A stretch of DNA of 54,942 nucleotides from positions 1-54,942 of the forward strand of contig CAIOFO010000120.1 of assembly GCA_903857685.1 (NCBI GenBank), in the 5' to 3' direction. Both the position numbers and the translations under genes were made by a program. Positions 28,119 to 37,185 of the stretch are shown here, in pieces (position 1 is the first letter of the stretch; each line of letters opens with the position of its first letter). The DNA is from an uncultured Alphaproteobacteria bacterium (GTDB lineage Bacteria; Pseudomonadota; Alphaproteobacteria; Micropepsales; Micropepsaceae). Under the pieces are notes generated by a model. It was not told the DNA's origin. It did no database searches and saw only the letters and a list, made by a program, of their open reading frames with translations.

Positions 28119-30008
28119 CTAACCCAGATAACCGCGTTCGCGCAGATAGGCAACTATCGCCTGGGCATGGACCTCGGCGGGCGCAGTGACCGTCTGCACC
28201 GTCATTTCCGGCTTTTCCGGCGCCTCGTAGGGGCTGTCCACGCCGGTGAAATTCTTGATCGTGCCGGCGCGGGCCTTTTCATAGAGACCCTTGGGATCGC
28301 GCTGCATGCAGACTTCGATCGGGGTATCGACAAAAACCTCGATGAATTCGCCCGCGGCCACCAGATCTCGCGCCATGCGCCGCTCGGAGCGGAACGGCGA
28401 GATGAAGGACACCAGCACCACCAGCCCTGCGTCCAGGAACAGCTTGGCGGTTTCGCCGACGCGGCGGATATTTTCCACCCGGTCGGCATCGGTGAAACCC
28501 AGGTCCTTGTTCAGGCCGTGGCGGACATTGTCGCCGTCCAGCAGATAGGTGTGCTTGCCTTCGGCCGCGAGGCTTTTTTCCACCAGATTGGCGATGGTGG
28601 ACTTGCCCGAACCGGACAGGCCGGTAAACCACAGCATCACCGGCTTCTGGCGTTTCATCGCCGCGCGCGCCTGCTTGTTCACGTCGAGCGCCTGCCAATG
28701 GACATTGGTGGCGCGGCGCAGACCGAAATCAATCATGCCGGCGCCGACCGTGGCGTTGGAAAAACGATCGATCAGGATGAAGCCGCCGGTATCCCGGTTG
28801 TCACGGTAGGCGTCAAAGCACAAGGGCTGGGTGAGGGAAAAATTGGCATAGCCGACCTCGTTGAGCATCAGCGTCTTGCCTGCCATATGCTCCAGGGTGT
28901 TGACGTCCACCTTGTGTTTGAGGTCCGACACCGCCGCCGGCACCGTGGCCGTGCTCAGTTTGAGCAGGTATTGCCGGCCAGGCAGCATTTCCTCGTCTGC
29001 CATCCACAACAGGTGCGCCGCGAACTGGTCGGAAACGTCGGGCCGGGCGTCGGGCGCGGCCAGCACATCGCCGCGCGAAATATCCACCTCGTCGGCCAGG
29101 GTCAGGGTGATCGCATCGCCCGCAATCGCTTCGTCCAGGTCGCCGTCCATGGTGACGATGCGCGTGACTTTGGTCGTGCGGCCGGACTTGGCGACCACGA
29201 TCATGTCGCCGGGGCGGACGCGACCGCCCGCGATGGTGCCGGAAAAGCCCCGGAAATCCAGGTTCGGGCGATTGACCCATTGCACCGGCATGCGGAAAGG
29301 CCCGCCCGCCAGCGCCGTGTCCACATCCACCGTTTCCAGATGGGTCAGCAGCGCTGGCCCCTCATACCAGGGCGTCTGCGGGCTTTTGGCCATGACATTG
29401 ATGCCATAGCGCGCCGAAAGCGGGATTGCGATCTGGCTGACAAAGCCGAGCCTGGCGGCAAAGGCGGAAAAATCCGCCACGATCTGGTCGAATGTGCTTT
29501 GCGAATAATCCACCAGGTCGATCTTGTTCACCGCCAGCACGATGTGGCGGATGCCCAGCAGGCTGGCGATATAGGCATGGCGGCGGGTCTGGGTCAGCAC
29601 ACCCTTGCGCGCATCGATCAGAATGACGGCCAAGTCGGAATTGGAGGCGCCGGTCGCCATGTTGCGGGTGTATTGCTCATGGCCCGGCGTGTCTGCGACG
29701 ATGAATTTGCGCTTGTCGGTGGCGAAGAAACGATAGGCGACATCGATTGTGATGCCCTGTTCGCGCTCTGCTTCAAGCCCGTCCACCAGCAGGGCGAAAT
29801 CAATGTCATCGCCGGTGGTGCCGAATTTCCGGGAATCTTTCTCCAGCAAGGCCAGCGTATCCTCGAACAGCAGCTTGGTGTCGTAGAGCAGTCGCCCGAT
29901 CAGCGTGGACTTGCCGTCATCCACACTGCCGCAGGTGAGAAAGCGCAGCAGGGATTTCTTTTCCTGTGCCGCGAGGAATTTTTGAAGCTCGGAGGGTTGG
30001 GAGTTCAA
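28119..30008 (-). CDS. cysNC: Bifunctional sulfate adenylyltransferase subunit 1 / adenylylsulfate kinase (CysN-CysC fusion)
   Basis: Makes APS with CysD using GTP hydrolysis, then phosphorylates it to PAPS (629 aa). The N-terminal GTPase has G1 [18 protein letters not shown]3 [12 protein letters not shown] and G4 NKIDLVD, followed by EF-Tu-like beta domains. The C-terminal kinase begins near [19 protein letters not shown], with [15 protein letters not shown] and [10 protein letters not shown]. The fusion matches the rhizobial NodQ/CysNC type. The start overlaps the cysD stop by 4 bp. No PAPS reductase or sulfite reductase gene is nearby, so a role in sulfating surface polymers is possible. 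Confidence 0.96.
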   Translation of the reverse strand: MNSQPSELQKFLAAQEKKSLLRFLTCGSVDDGKSTLIGRLLYDTKLLFEDTLALLEKDSRKFGTTGDDIDFALLVDGLEAEREQGITIDVAYRFFATDKRKFIVADTPGHEQYTRNMATGASNSDLAVILIDARKGVLTQTRRHAYIASLLGIRHIVLAVNKIDLVDYSQSTFDQIVADFSAFAARLGFVSQIAIPLSARYGINVMAKSPQTPWYEGPALLTHLETVDVDTALAGGPFRMPVQWVNRPNLDFRGFSGTIAGGRVRPGDMIVVAKSGRTTKVTRIVTMDGDLDEAIAGDAITLTLADEVDISRGDVLAAPDARPDVSDQFAAHLLWMADEEMLPGRQYLLKLSTATVPAAVSDLKHKVDVNTLEHMAGKTLMLNEVGYANFSLTQPLCFDAYRDNRDTGGFILIDRFSNATVGAGMIDFGLRRATNVHWQALDVNKQARAAMKRQKPVMLWFTGLSGSGKSTIANLVEKSLAAEGKHTYLLDGDNVRHGLNKDLGFTDADRVENIRRVGETAKLFLDAGLVVLVSFISPFRSERRMARDLVAAGEFIEVFVDTPIEVCMQRDPKGLYEKARAGTIKNFTGVDSPYEAPEKPEMTVQTVTAPAEVHAQAIVAYLRERGYLG

Positions 30009-30934
30009 AAATAACCCTCCTTCTTCTTTTTCTCCATCGAAGCTTTTTCATCGCTGTCGATCAGCCGACCCTGGCGCTCGCTGGTGCGGGCGGTGAACAT
30101 TTCGGTGACAATGCCCTCGAGATTGTCGGCGGCCGATTCAATCGCGCCGGTCAGCGGATAGCAGCCTAGGGTGCGGAAGCGCACCAGCCGCTCTTCCACT
30201 TTTTCGCCGGGCTTCAGCACCATGCGCTCGTCGTCGCGCATGATCAGCGTGCCATCACGCTCCACCACCGGGCGCTTTTTGGCGAAATAGAGCGGCACGA
30301 TGGGGATATTCTCCGCCAGGATGTATTGCCAGATGTCCAGCTCGGTCCAGTTGGAGAGCGGAAAGACGCGAATGCTCTCGCCCTTGTTGATGCGGGTATT
30401 GTAGACGCGCCACAATTCCGGCCGCTGGTTCTTCGGGTCCCAGGCGTGGGCGGCGGAGCGGAAGGAAAAGATGCGCTCTTTGGCGCGGGATTTCTCTTCG
30501 TCGCGCCGCGCCCCGCCGAAAGCCGCATCGAAGCCGTATTTGTCCAATGCCTGTTTCAGGCTTTCGGTCTTCATCACCTGGGTGTGCAGGGACGAACCGG
30601 ATGCGAAAGGATTGATGCCCCGCGTCACTCCGTCCTGGTTGACATGCACGATCAGGTCCAGGCCCAGCCGCTTGGCGGTCTGATCGCGGAATTCGATCAT
30701 CTCGCGGAATTTCCAGGTGGTGTCGACATGCATCAGCGGAAAGGGCGGCTTGGCGGGATAAAAAGCCTTCATCGCCAGGTGCAGCATCACCGAACTGTCC
30801 TTGCCGATGGAATAGAGCATTACCGGGTTGGCGAACTCGGCCGCCACCTCGCGCATGATGTGAATGCTCTCGGCTTCCAGGCGCCGGAGATGAGATATAA
30901 CAGTTCTTTTGATGGCCAATTTCGGCAATCCCAA
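30005..30934 (-). CDS. cysD: Sulfate adenylyltransferase subunit 2 CysD
   Basis: ATP sulfurylase catalytic subunit (309 aa), forming APS from sulfate and ATP in complex with CysN. Seen: [16 protein letters not shown], the PP-loop [49 protein letters not shown] and [15 protein letters not shown]. The family normally begins near [10 protein letters not shown]. The only candidate starts upstream are TTG codons (30934, 30928 or 30919), so the true start is unsettled. A 4-bp overlap couples it to cysNC. Confidence 0.95.
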   Translation of the reverse strand: MGLPKLAIKRTVISHLRRLEAESIHIMREVAAEFANPVMLYSIGKDSSVMLHLAMKAFYPAKPPFPLMHVDTTWKFREMIEFRDQTAKRLGLDLIVHVNQDGVTRGINPFASGSSLHTQVMKTESLKQALDKYGFDAAFGGARRDEEKSRAKERIFSFRSAAHAWDPKNQRPELWRVYNTRINKGESIRVFPLSNWTELDIWQYILAENIPIVPLYFAKKRPVVERDGTLIMRDDERMVLKPGEKVEERLVRFRTLGCYPLTGAIESAADNLEGIVTEMFTARTSERQGRLIDSDEKASMEKKKKEGYF

Positions 30935-30988
30935 ATATGGGGTGTGAAATAGGCCGCCTGTCTTTGCGATGCAAGGCTTAAGGCGGCT

Positions 30989-32455
30989 TCAGCAGGCTTT
31001 TCGCGTCCAGAATTGGGCCGGAATGCTCAGTTGATAGAACCAGAGGTCCTGGCGTCCCACCTGAATATAGCAGCGTTTCAAGTCATCATGGTTGCGGTTC
31101 ACCTGCCAGTCATCCGTGATGACCAGGGCATAAAAGCCCGCTCGTTTGCGTGCTTCGACGGCGGCTAATTCCGCCAGATACAGAGCGTGCGGCGTTCCGC
31201 TGGCGACACCCAGAAATTCGGTCTGGCCCTGGTCCACCGGCACCTGCCCCTGGCGGATGGCATAATAGCTTGCTGGCGCATCCAGCAACACCTGGCCGAT
31301 GCCGGTCTTGGGAAATCGCGCCTCGATCTTTCCGAACGACCCCGCGACCCGGGCCAGCGGCGCATGCTGCTGCGCCAGCAGCAGCATCAGCGCAATATTG
31401 GCGGCCAGGCAGATCAGCAGATTGTAACGGGACTGCGCCGTCTCGCCGGCACTGTCGAGCGCAAGCAGCAGCAAAAAGGGAAACAGCAACTGATAGAAGT
31501 AGAGATAATATTGCAGCACATTGCCGCCCATCTTGAACAGCAGGATCGCGGCAACGGCCGTCGCCACGCCGCTGAAACCCGTGGCAAGCGCCAGGCGCCC
31601 GCCCGGCGGCAAATGCCAGGAGCGCCAGACCAGAAACGCCAGCAGCGGCGCCAGCAACACGAGGAAATAGGCACTCTGGACCAGCAGCCAGCTCCAGTCC
31701 CAACTCGGCAGGGTACCAACCAGGGTTATGGTGGTATCGAAATAAAAGGGAAAAATTCGTCCGACGATCCCCAAGCTCAATCCCAGGACGGCAATGCTGG
31801 CCAGCGCATACCAGGCCGCCTTGCCCCAGGCGCGCAACACCACCAGGTAGGCGACCAGGAAAGCCGGTCCGAGACCGAAATAGATTTTGGTATAGAAACC
31901 GAGCAGGGCGGCGGCAATTCCTGCCGCAAGGGCGCCGGTGCTGAATGAACCCAACAGTGGCAGCATGACCGAAAGCAGGAAGAAGAAGGATCCCAGCGCA
32001 TTGGGGAAACCCAGAAATATTCCGGGATGGGAGAAACTCGAGACATAGACGAGCGCGAACACCGCGAAGGTGAGCAGCCTGTCCCCGGTTCGCCGCTTGG
32101 CGTAAAGGGCCAGCAAGAGGGCCGTCAGGACAATGGCCAGGGCGGCGAGCAGCCGGGTGGGCGCCAATCCCGGGCCCAGCAGCAGCATCAAGGGCGCGGC
32201 GAGATAATCGAACACAAAGCCATATTGGCCATGGCTGAAGGGCAGCGCGCTGCTGTCGTAAAGATTGCGCTCCGCCGCCACCAGCAGCGCTCTGTAGAAA
32301 TCGGTGTTCTCGCGATAATCGAGGGGATAGGCAAAAGCGATGATGCGAAGATGCTGGACAAACTGCCACAGCATCATGATTGCAATGGCAGCGGCCAAAA
32401 TCCGGCGGACGCCGGGACCGCGCGGCGGCAGGGCAATGTCGCTGGCGTCTGGCAA
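30989..32455 (-). CDS. Polytopic membrane protein, possible GT-C glycosyltransferase
   Basis: A 488-aa protein with about ten hydrophobic segments and a C-terminal periplasmic-looking domain of about 130 residues containing several Trp and Tyr. The first loop carries charged PLDYRENTDFYRALLVAAER, and the position and acidity of that loop resemble the catalytic first loop of GT-C transferases (DUF2029/ArnT-like). I recognise no precise family, so glycosyl transfer from a lipid-linked sugar is an inference. The start is TTG at 32455 with no strong ribosome site. It lies in the same-strand run with the DUF2914 protein upstream and cysD downstream. Confidence 0.7.
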   Translation of the reverse strand: MPDASDIALPPRGPGVRRILAAAIAIMMLWQFVQHLRIIAFAYPLDYRENTDFYRALLVAAERNLYDSSALPFSHGQYGFVFDYLAAPLMLLLGPGLAPTRLLAALAIVLTALLLALYAKRRTGDRLLTFAVFALVYVSSFSHPGIFLGFPNALGSFFFLLSVMLPLLGSFSTGALAAGIAAALLGFYTKIYFGLGPAFLVAYLVVLRAWGKAAWYALASIAVLGLSLGIVGRIFPFYFDTTITLVGTLPSWDWSWLLVQSAYFLVLLAPLLAFLVWRSWHLPPGGRLALATGFSGVATAVAAILLFKMGGNVLQYYLYFYQLLFPFLLLLALDSAGETAQSRYNLLICLAANIALMLLLAQQHAPLARVAGSFGKIEARFPKTGIGQVLLDAPASYYAIRQGQVPVDQGQTEFLGVASGTPHALYLAELAAVEARKRAGFYALVITDDWQVNRNHDDLKRCYIQVGRQDLWFYQLSIPAQFWTRKAC

Positions 32456-32537
32456 AGGCGGCCCACTCCCGAATCGGCCCTACCAGAATGCCTTGCCCCT
32501 TAAGATTTTGCCCACTTCTTGATATTTTTTAAGTGCG

Positions 32538-33623
32538 CTAGTTGAGAATACGGGTCTGAAGCGCCGCCGGCTGTATTGCCGGCTGCACCGAGAAACGCAC
32601 CCGGCCGATAGCCCGTCCATCGAGCGTGACGATGTTGACCCGCCACTGGCCCGGCATGGGCGTGGTCTTGACGGTATAAAAGCGAAAACCATTTTCCCGG
32701 CCGCCAAGTATCTGCACCGGCACGCGCTGCTGGGTCTTCCAGTCGTGACCGGCATTCTGCCACTGCCATTCATCCACAATCTGGGTGCGCAGCCCGCGCG
32801 GCGCAAAAATCGCGCTGTAAAGATAGAGCTTTGCGCCGGGCTGGACATGCATCACCGGATAATTGCCGAACAGCGCCTGCCAGCTCGGCGGCTCCGTTTC
32901 GGCGGCGACCTGAAATCCGGCGCCTGTCCGCTGGGCACTGTGAAAAATGCCCGCATCGGTGAGCACCAGCGGCAGGGGCGGAAACACTTTCAGAAAATAA
33001 AACGCGTTGATCAGGGCCGTGATGACGATCATGCCGGCCGCGATCTGGCTGCGGGCGCTTTTGTAACGGTCATGCCCAAGCCAGGCCAGGATGCGCATAT
33101 AGAGAAAAAATGCGATCACCGCCAAGGCACCGGAAATCAGAAAGGAAATCGGTCCGATGCGCGCCAGCACCACCGGCACCAGCAGGATGGCATAGGAATA
33201 AAGCGCGAAAAAGAACAGCAGCGCGGCGAACACCAGCCGCGAGGCATAGGCGCGGAAATATTCGTTGCCGATGAAAATTGCCGCCATGAACAGCAAGAAC
33301 GGCCAGGAAGCGCCGAGCGCGGCGCTGCGGATATAAAAAACGCAAAATCCCGACAGCAGCGCCCCCAGCGCAAACTGCGTCGCCGTGATCAATATCGTGT
33401 GAAGGCGCGGCGCGGGTTTTGCGGCGTTGGATTCGCGCCAGTGAAGGACCCCGATGCTGACCCCCGCCACAATCAGATAAAGAATGAAAACCGCCTGGGT
33501 CATGGCCCGGTCAATGCGGCCAAAGGCATAGGAATCGAAAGCGAATCCGCCCGCCATCGCCAGAGCCGAGAGGTGACGCTCATGCGTCCGCGCCCAACCC
33601 AGTGTGGTCCGTATCGCCTGCAT
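32538..33623 (-). CDS. Membrane protein with C-terminal DUF2914 domain
   Basis: A 361-aa protein. The N-terminal 200 residues have six or seven hydrophobic segments. The C-terminal part (about 230-361) has the DUF2914 pattern, ending GQWRVNIVTLDGRAIGRVRF with aromatic residues spaced as in a beta domain. The ATG at 33623 is chosen because the upstream extension lacks a ribosome site; a GCCCG/CGGGC dyad lies just 5' of it. The function of DUF2914 is not known. The gene is between a TPR-SPOR protein and a GT-C-like protein on the same strand, suggesting an envelope role. Confidence 0.8.
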   Translation of the reverse strand: MQAIRTTLGWARTHERHLSALAMAGGFAFDSYAFGRIDRAMTQAVFILYLIVAGVSIGVLHWRESNAAKPAPRLHTILITATQFALGALLSGFCVFYIRSAALGASWPFLLFMAAIFIGNEYFRAYASRLVFAALLFFFALYSYAILLVPVVLARIGPISFLISGALAVIAFFLYMRILAWLGHDRYKSARSQIAAGMIVITALINAFYFLKVFPPLPLVLTDAGIFHSAQRTGAGFQVAAETEPPSWQALFGNYPVMHVQPGAKLYLYSAIFAPRGLRTQIVDEWQWQNAGHDWKTQQRVPVQILGGRENGFRFYTVKTTPMPGQWRVNIVTLDGRAIGRVRFSVQPAIQPAALQTRILN

Positions 33624-33688
33624 GCGCGCCCGTTTATGACAACCGGGCGGCAGATGACAAGTTGGGCTTGGCCGGATTAAGGCGAGGT

Positions 33689-34786
33689 TCAATCCTTGGC
33701 CGGAATGCAGTCCAGCCCCTTGGCGGTCAGGACGGCGCACAATTGCTTGCCGTCCGGGGTCACCACCCGCAGGCGGTAATAGCGGCCCCTTCCCGGCAGG
33801 TCCGCCGCCACGATATGGGGCGAAAAGCCCGCCAGGGCGCCATCCGCCGCCTTCAGCGCGCGATTCCAGCCGGCCGCCGCTTCAGCCTCCTGGCGCCAGG
33901 CGCCCAACTGCACCTGCTGGCCGCCGGGACTGTCAAGCGCGGGCCGAAGGCCCGGCTGGGCATCGCCGCCGGAATAGCTGGCAGGCTTTACCGTTGGCTG
34001 GTCCCCGGCTTCTTTCCAGGCCGGAACTCTTGCGGCAAGCGGATGCAGCGCGATTTGCGTATCCCCGGCCGCCGCGCCCTTGGGCGGCCGCAGGACGATG
34101 GCACCGGGCGCGGGGGCGGTACCGCCCAGCGCCGTCAAACGCTGCGCCGCCAGACTGTAGTCGGGATTGGCGGCCAGGGCGCGCCCATAGAAATTCCTGG
34201 CTTCGTCGTTCTTGCCTTCGCTCTCGGCGATCTGGCCCAGGCCGAAATAGGGATACTCCGGAGCAGGATTATCGGCGGCGAGCGAGGCCAGATAATCGCG
34301 CCGCGCATCTTCAAAGCGATTCTGGCGGCGCAAGGCGTTCGCACGATTGTTGAGGGCGGTGGGGGAATTTGGCGTCAGCCGCAGCACCGCGCCATAATCC
34401 CCGATGGCGTCGTCCAGCCGGTTCATGCCATCGAGCACCAGCCCCCGCTCCAGAAAAGCGCGCGCCCGTTCTGGGGCGCTCAGGCCATGGGCGTTGATCG
34501 CCTCGGTGAGGTCAGCCAGGGCGGCCTCCGGATTTCCCAGCATCTGGTTTGCCAGGCCACGGTCCAGTTCCAGTCGGCTATGGTCGGCATCGCTGAGCCC
34601 CGGCAGTGCCAGGGCGGCGTCACCGAGCGCCAGGGCCTGGGCCCCGTTCCCGGAAGACAGTGCTGCAGCCATCTGGGACAAGGCGGTGCCGGCGTCCGGG
34701 GCGGCCAGGGCGGGGCCAACCCGCAACGCCAGGGCCAGCACCGCCAAAACAAGCATTGCCGCACAAACCGGGGTCAGTCTTCCCAT
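33689..34786 (-). CDS. Exported TPR protein with C-terminal SPOR domain
   Basis: A 365-aa secreted protein. Signal peptide: MGRLTPVCAAMLVLAVLALA then ALAAP. Residues about 65-205 form four TPR-like repeats (for example ARAFLERGLVLDGMNRLDDA and ALNNRANALRRQNRFEDARR). A Pro/Gly linker follows, and the C-terminus is a SPOR domain (VQLGAWRQEAEAAAGWNRAL to CAVLTAKGLDCIPAK). SPOR domains bind denuded septal peptidoglycan, so a periplasmic role at division sites or in envelope assembly is likely. It is divergent from galU. Confidence 0.85.
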   Translation of the reverse strand: MGRLTPVCAAMLVLAVLALALRVGPALAAPDAGTALSQMAAALSSGNGAQALALGDAALALPGLSDADHSRLELDRGLANQMLGNPEAALADLTEAINAHGLSAPERARAFLERGLVLDGMNRLDDAIGDYGAVLRLTPNSPTALNNRANALRRQNRFEDARRDYLASLAADNPAPEYPYFGLGQIAESEGKNDEARNFYGRALAANPDYSLAAQRLTALGGTAPAPGAIVLRPPKGAAAGDTQIALHPLAARVPAWKEAGDQPTVKPASYSGGDAQPGLRPALDSPGGQQVQLGAWRQEAEAAAGWNRALKAADGALAGFSPHIVAADLPGRGRYYRLRVVTPDGKQLCAVLTAKGLDCIPAKD

Positions 34787-34912
34787 GCCCTAATCCACCC
34801 GCGACAATCAGCCAAGTTCCGGGAAAAACTGGACTTTAATAGGGCCCCCGTGCCATGAAAACAGCGCTTTTTCAAAGCATCCCCCGATAAAGCAGCCAAA
34901 GCGGAAATAGCC

Positions 34913-35797
34913 ATGCCACACGCCTCAAAACCCGTCCGCATCGCGGTTTTTCCCGTCGCCGGCATGGGCACCCGGTTCCTGCCCGCCACCAAGGCCGTGC
35001 CCAAGGAGATGCTGCCGGTGGTAGACAAACCGGTGATCCAGTATGCGGTCGAGGAAGCGCGCGAAGCGGGAATTGAGCAATTCGTGTTCATTACCGGCCG
35101 CGGCAAGAACGTCATCGCCGACCATTTCGACCATGCCTATGAGCTGGAAGCCCTGCTGTCGGCCCGGGAAAAGACCGCCGAACTGAACAGCCTGATGGAG
35201 ACCCTGCCCCAAACCGGCTCGGTCGGCTTTGTCCGCCAGCAACAGCCCCTGGGACTGGGCCATGCGGTGTGGTGCGCGCGGCACTTTGTCGGCCATGAAC
35301 CCTTCGCGGTACTGCTGCCGGACGATTTGATGGTGGGCAGGCCCGGCGCGCTGTCGCAGATGATGATGGCCTATCGCAATGTCGGCGGCGGAATCATCGT
35401 GGCGGCTGAGGAAAAACCGACTTCCGAAGTCAAACGCTATGGCGTGGTGGATCCGGGGGCGGTCAAGGGCAACGCCACGGAAGTGAAGGGCGTGGTCGAA
35501 AAACCCGACCCCGCCAAGGCGCCCTCCAATCTTTGCATCATCGGCCGCTATATCCTGCAACCGGAAATCTTCTCCATTCTTGATCGCCAGGAACGCGGCG
35601 CCGGCAACGAAATCCAGCTGACCGATGCGATAGCCCAGATGATTGGAAAAACGCCCTTTCATGCCGTCAAGACCGACTGCGCGCGCTATGATTGCGGCGA
35701 CAAGGTTGGCTTTCTGCACGCCAATATCGCGGTGGGGCTTTCACGTCCCGATATCGCCCCGGCGATCCGGAAAATTCTCAAGGGCATGGATCTGTGA
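34913..35797 (+). CDS. galU: UTP-glucose-1-phosphate uridylyltransferase GalU
   Basis: Makes UDP-glucose, the precursor for Ugd and GalE products (294 aa). Seen: FPVAGMGTRFLPATKAVPKE (nucleotide-binding loop), MLPVVDKPVIQYAVEEA, LGLGHAVWCARHFVG, LLPDDLMVG and VEKPDPAKAPSNLCIIGRY. It is first in a two-gene unit: its TGA stop overlaps the GTG start of the lipoprotein gene (GTGA at 35794-35797). Confidence 0.96.
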   Translation: MPHASKPVRIAVFPVAGMGTRFLPATKAVPKEMLPVVDKPVIQYAVEEAREAGIEQFVFITGRGKNVIADHFDHAYELEALLSAREKTAELNSLMETLPQTGSVGFVRQQQPLGLGHAVWCARHFVGHEPFAVLLPDDLMVGRPGALSQMMMAYRNVGGGIIVAAEEKPTSEVKRYGVVDPGAVKGNATEVKGVVEKPDPAKAPSNLCIIGRYILQPEIFSILDRQERGAGNEIQLTDAIAQMIGKTPFHAVKTDCARYDCGDKVGFLHANIAVGLSRPDIAPAIRKILKGMDL

Positions 35798-36462
35798 AAC
35801 GCGTTTCCTGGGCCGCGCTTGCGGCCGGATCCGTTATGCTGCTGACCGGCTGCGCGTCCGGGGATAACAACAATATCTGGGGCGAATATCTCCAGATCCT
35901 GAAAGACAGCGCCAAGGGCACCTTTGGCAACCGCGCCGTAACCCGTGACCAGGCGGCGGCCATTCCCTTTGCCAGCATGGGTTATCGCCTGAATGGCGGC
36001 CCCGAAATGATGATCGTGCTCGCGACGGATACCAATGGCGATCAGTTATGGACCTCCGCGGCGCATATCGTGCTGCTCACCCATGATGGACGCGTCATTC
36101 GCACGGTCGGCCTGCCGCACGACATATCCGGGGTCATGCCGACGATGGGCAACAGCCTGCCCCCGCCGGCCGCGGTGCTGAAGGGCGCTTTTACCAGCAT
36201 CCGGACTGTGGATTTTCCCGACATCGGGTCTTATTCGGTGCCGATCAATTGCGAGATGATGACGGCGGGACGCGAAACCATTTCCATCCTGGGACAGCCC
36301 ATCACCACGCTGCGGGCGGATGAGAGCTGCAAAAGCAGCGGCTGGTCCTTCCGGGACAGTTATTGGCTGGATCCTGCCAGCGGATTTGTCTGGCGATCCC
36401 TGCAGCATCTGACGCCCAAGGGCGACGTGCTAGAAACCGAAATCCTGCGCCCGCCCGGGTGA
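35794..36462 (+). CDS. YjbF/GfcB-type lipoprotein of group 4 capsule/exopolysaccharide systems
   Basis: A 222-aa outer-membrane lipoprotein candidate. GTG start at 35794 is supported by coupling to galU and by the resulting lipoprotein signal (VKRVSWAALAAGSVMLLTGC, lipobox LTGC). The body matches the YjbF/GfcB family: an N-terminal WGEYLQILKDSAKG helix, RDQAAAIPFASMGYRLNGGP, then a beta-rich region ending DSYWLDPASGFVWRSLQHLT. In E. coli these genes are in yjbEFGH and gfcABCDE. Here YjbE-like and YjbH genes lie nearby, supporting the call. Confidence 0.85.
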   Translation: MKRVSWAALAAGSVMLLTGCASGDNNNIWGEYLQILKDSAKGTFGNRAVTRDQAAAIPFASMGYRLNGGPEMMIVLATDTNGDQLWTSAAHIVLLTHDGRVIRTVGLPHDISGVMPTMGNSLPPPAAVLKGAFTSIRTVDFPDIGSYSVPINCEMMTAGRETISILGQPITTLRADESCKSSGWSFRDSYWLDPASGFVWRSLQHLTPKGDVLETEILRPPG

Positions 36463-36485
36463 CCTGGCGCTGATCGCAAAAAAAG

Positions 36486-36523
36486 AAAAAGCGGGAACGC
36501 CTGAGGCATTCCCGCTTTTTTTT
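36486..36523. terminator. Bidirectional rho-independent terminator
   Basis: GCGGGAA (36491-36497) pairs with TTCCCGC (36509-36515), extended inside by GCC/GGC across a C-A mismatch. There are five As on the left and eight Ts on the right. It can end transcription of the YjbF-like gene (plus) and the YjbE-like gene (minus). Confidence 0.85.
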
Positions 36524-36561
36524 AATTTAAGCACCTGACGGCCAGTTGGCCGCAGGCAATC

Positions 36562-36786
36562 CTACTTCGTGGTAGTCGTGACCACGGTGGTATTGCCTGA
36601 GGCGACCAGGCCAACGCCGGCAGCGACGGCACCAAGACCGACGACCCACCAAACGGTGTTGTCCGCGTCCTGAGCCTTCTTCACGCCAGCCGGCTTGCCC
36701 GACGGCAGCGGACTAACAGTCACCGCAGCAAGGGCGCTGGTTGCAATCAGGGTAGCAGCCACAGTTGCCGCAACAAAAGTCCGCAT
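36562..36786 (-). CDS. Small YjbE/GfcA-like exported protein with Thr-rich tail
   Basis: A 74-aa product. The ATG at 36786 is chosen because AAAGGAG lies eight bases upstream; a longer frame begins within that site. A signal peptide (MRTFVAATVAATLIATSALA) is followed by a short Pro/Gly/Lys segment, a hydrophobic helix (VWWVVGLGAVAAGVGLVA) and a tail SGNTTVVTTTTK. Signal, Gly-rich stretch and poly-Thr end are the layout of E. coli YjbE and GfcA, whose exact role is unknown. It is convergent to the YjbF-like gene across a shared terminator. Confidence 0.65.
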   Translation of the reverse strand: MRTFVAATVAATLIATSALAAVTVSPLPSGKPAGVKKAQDADNTVWWVVGLGAVAAGVGLVASGNTTVVTTTTK

Positions 36787-37185
36787 TGGAAGTGCTCCTT
36801 TGAATTTCATGGTTTAAACTAATTCCCCGTCTTCAGCCGGACTGTCAATCCGGATCTGACACATGATCCGTGTTGCGATGCAATATACCCGAGAAGTCGA
36901 TGGCTGTACAGCCCGGAACTTCTGTCCGGGATAAGTTAATGTGCAACATTGCTCGAAATTTCAAGGCGGGAAGTTTGCCCACTCATGCTGAAAAATGAGT
37001 TAATCCAACAATATATGTCACTTTGATATTCTGTCAGGAACGGGGACAAAAAGCAGTGCCGTCCTGCCTCAGCGCTTCCGCCTTCCGAGGGCTCGCGCTA
37101 AGGGCGCAATCGAAGTTCAGGCACGCGTGATTCTCACGGCAGATTCGCCGGATCCCATTTCACGATATTGATCCGGCGAACAGCC
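36787..37185. other. Dyad-rich intergenic region between YjbE-like and OPX genes
   Basis: No gene seen. Several inverted repeats crowd the region: CCGGA/TCCGG (36837-36853), CGGATC/GATCCG (36851-36870), the palindrome GGCTGTACAGCC (36902-36913), CCCGGA/TCCGGG (36912-36930), ACTCAT/ATGAGT (36981-37000) and the hairpin at 37144-37180. It must hold the promoter of the YjbE-like gene and could encode a small RNA. Confidence 0.5.
37144..37180 (-). terminator. Hairpin after the OPX gene, possible terminator
   Basis: TTCGCCGGATC (37144-37154) pairs perfectly with GATCCGGCGAA (37170-37180) around a 15-base loop, starting five bases after the OPX stop on the minus strand. There is no T-run, so it may stabilise the mRNA end rather than terminate. 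Confidence 0.4.

Noticed and set aside
28074-30014. A 646-codon plus-strand open frame opposite cysNC
   Set aside because: Slightly longer than cysNC itself but with no recognisable motif; cysNC is unmistakable.
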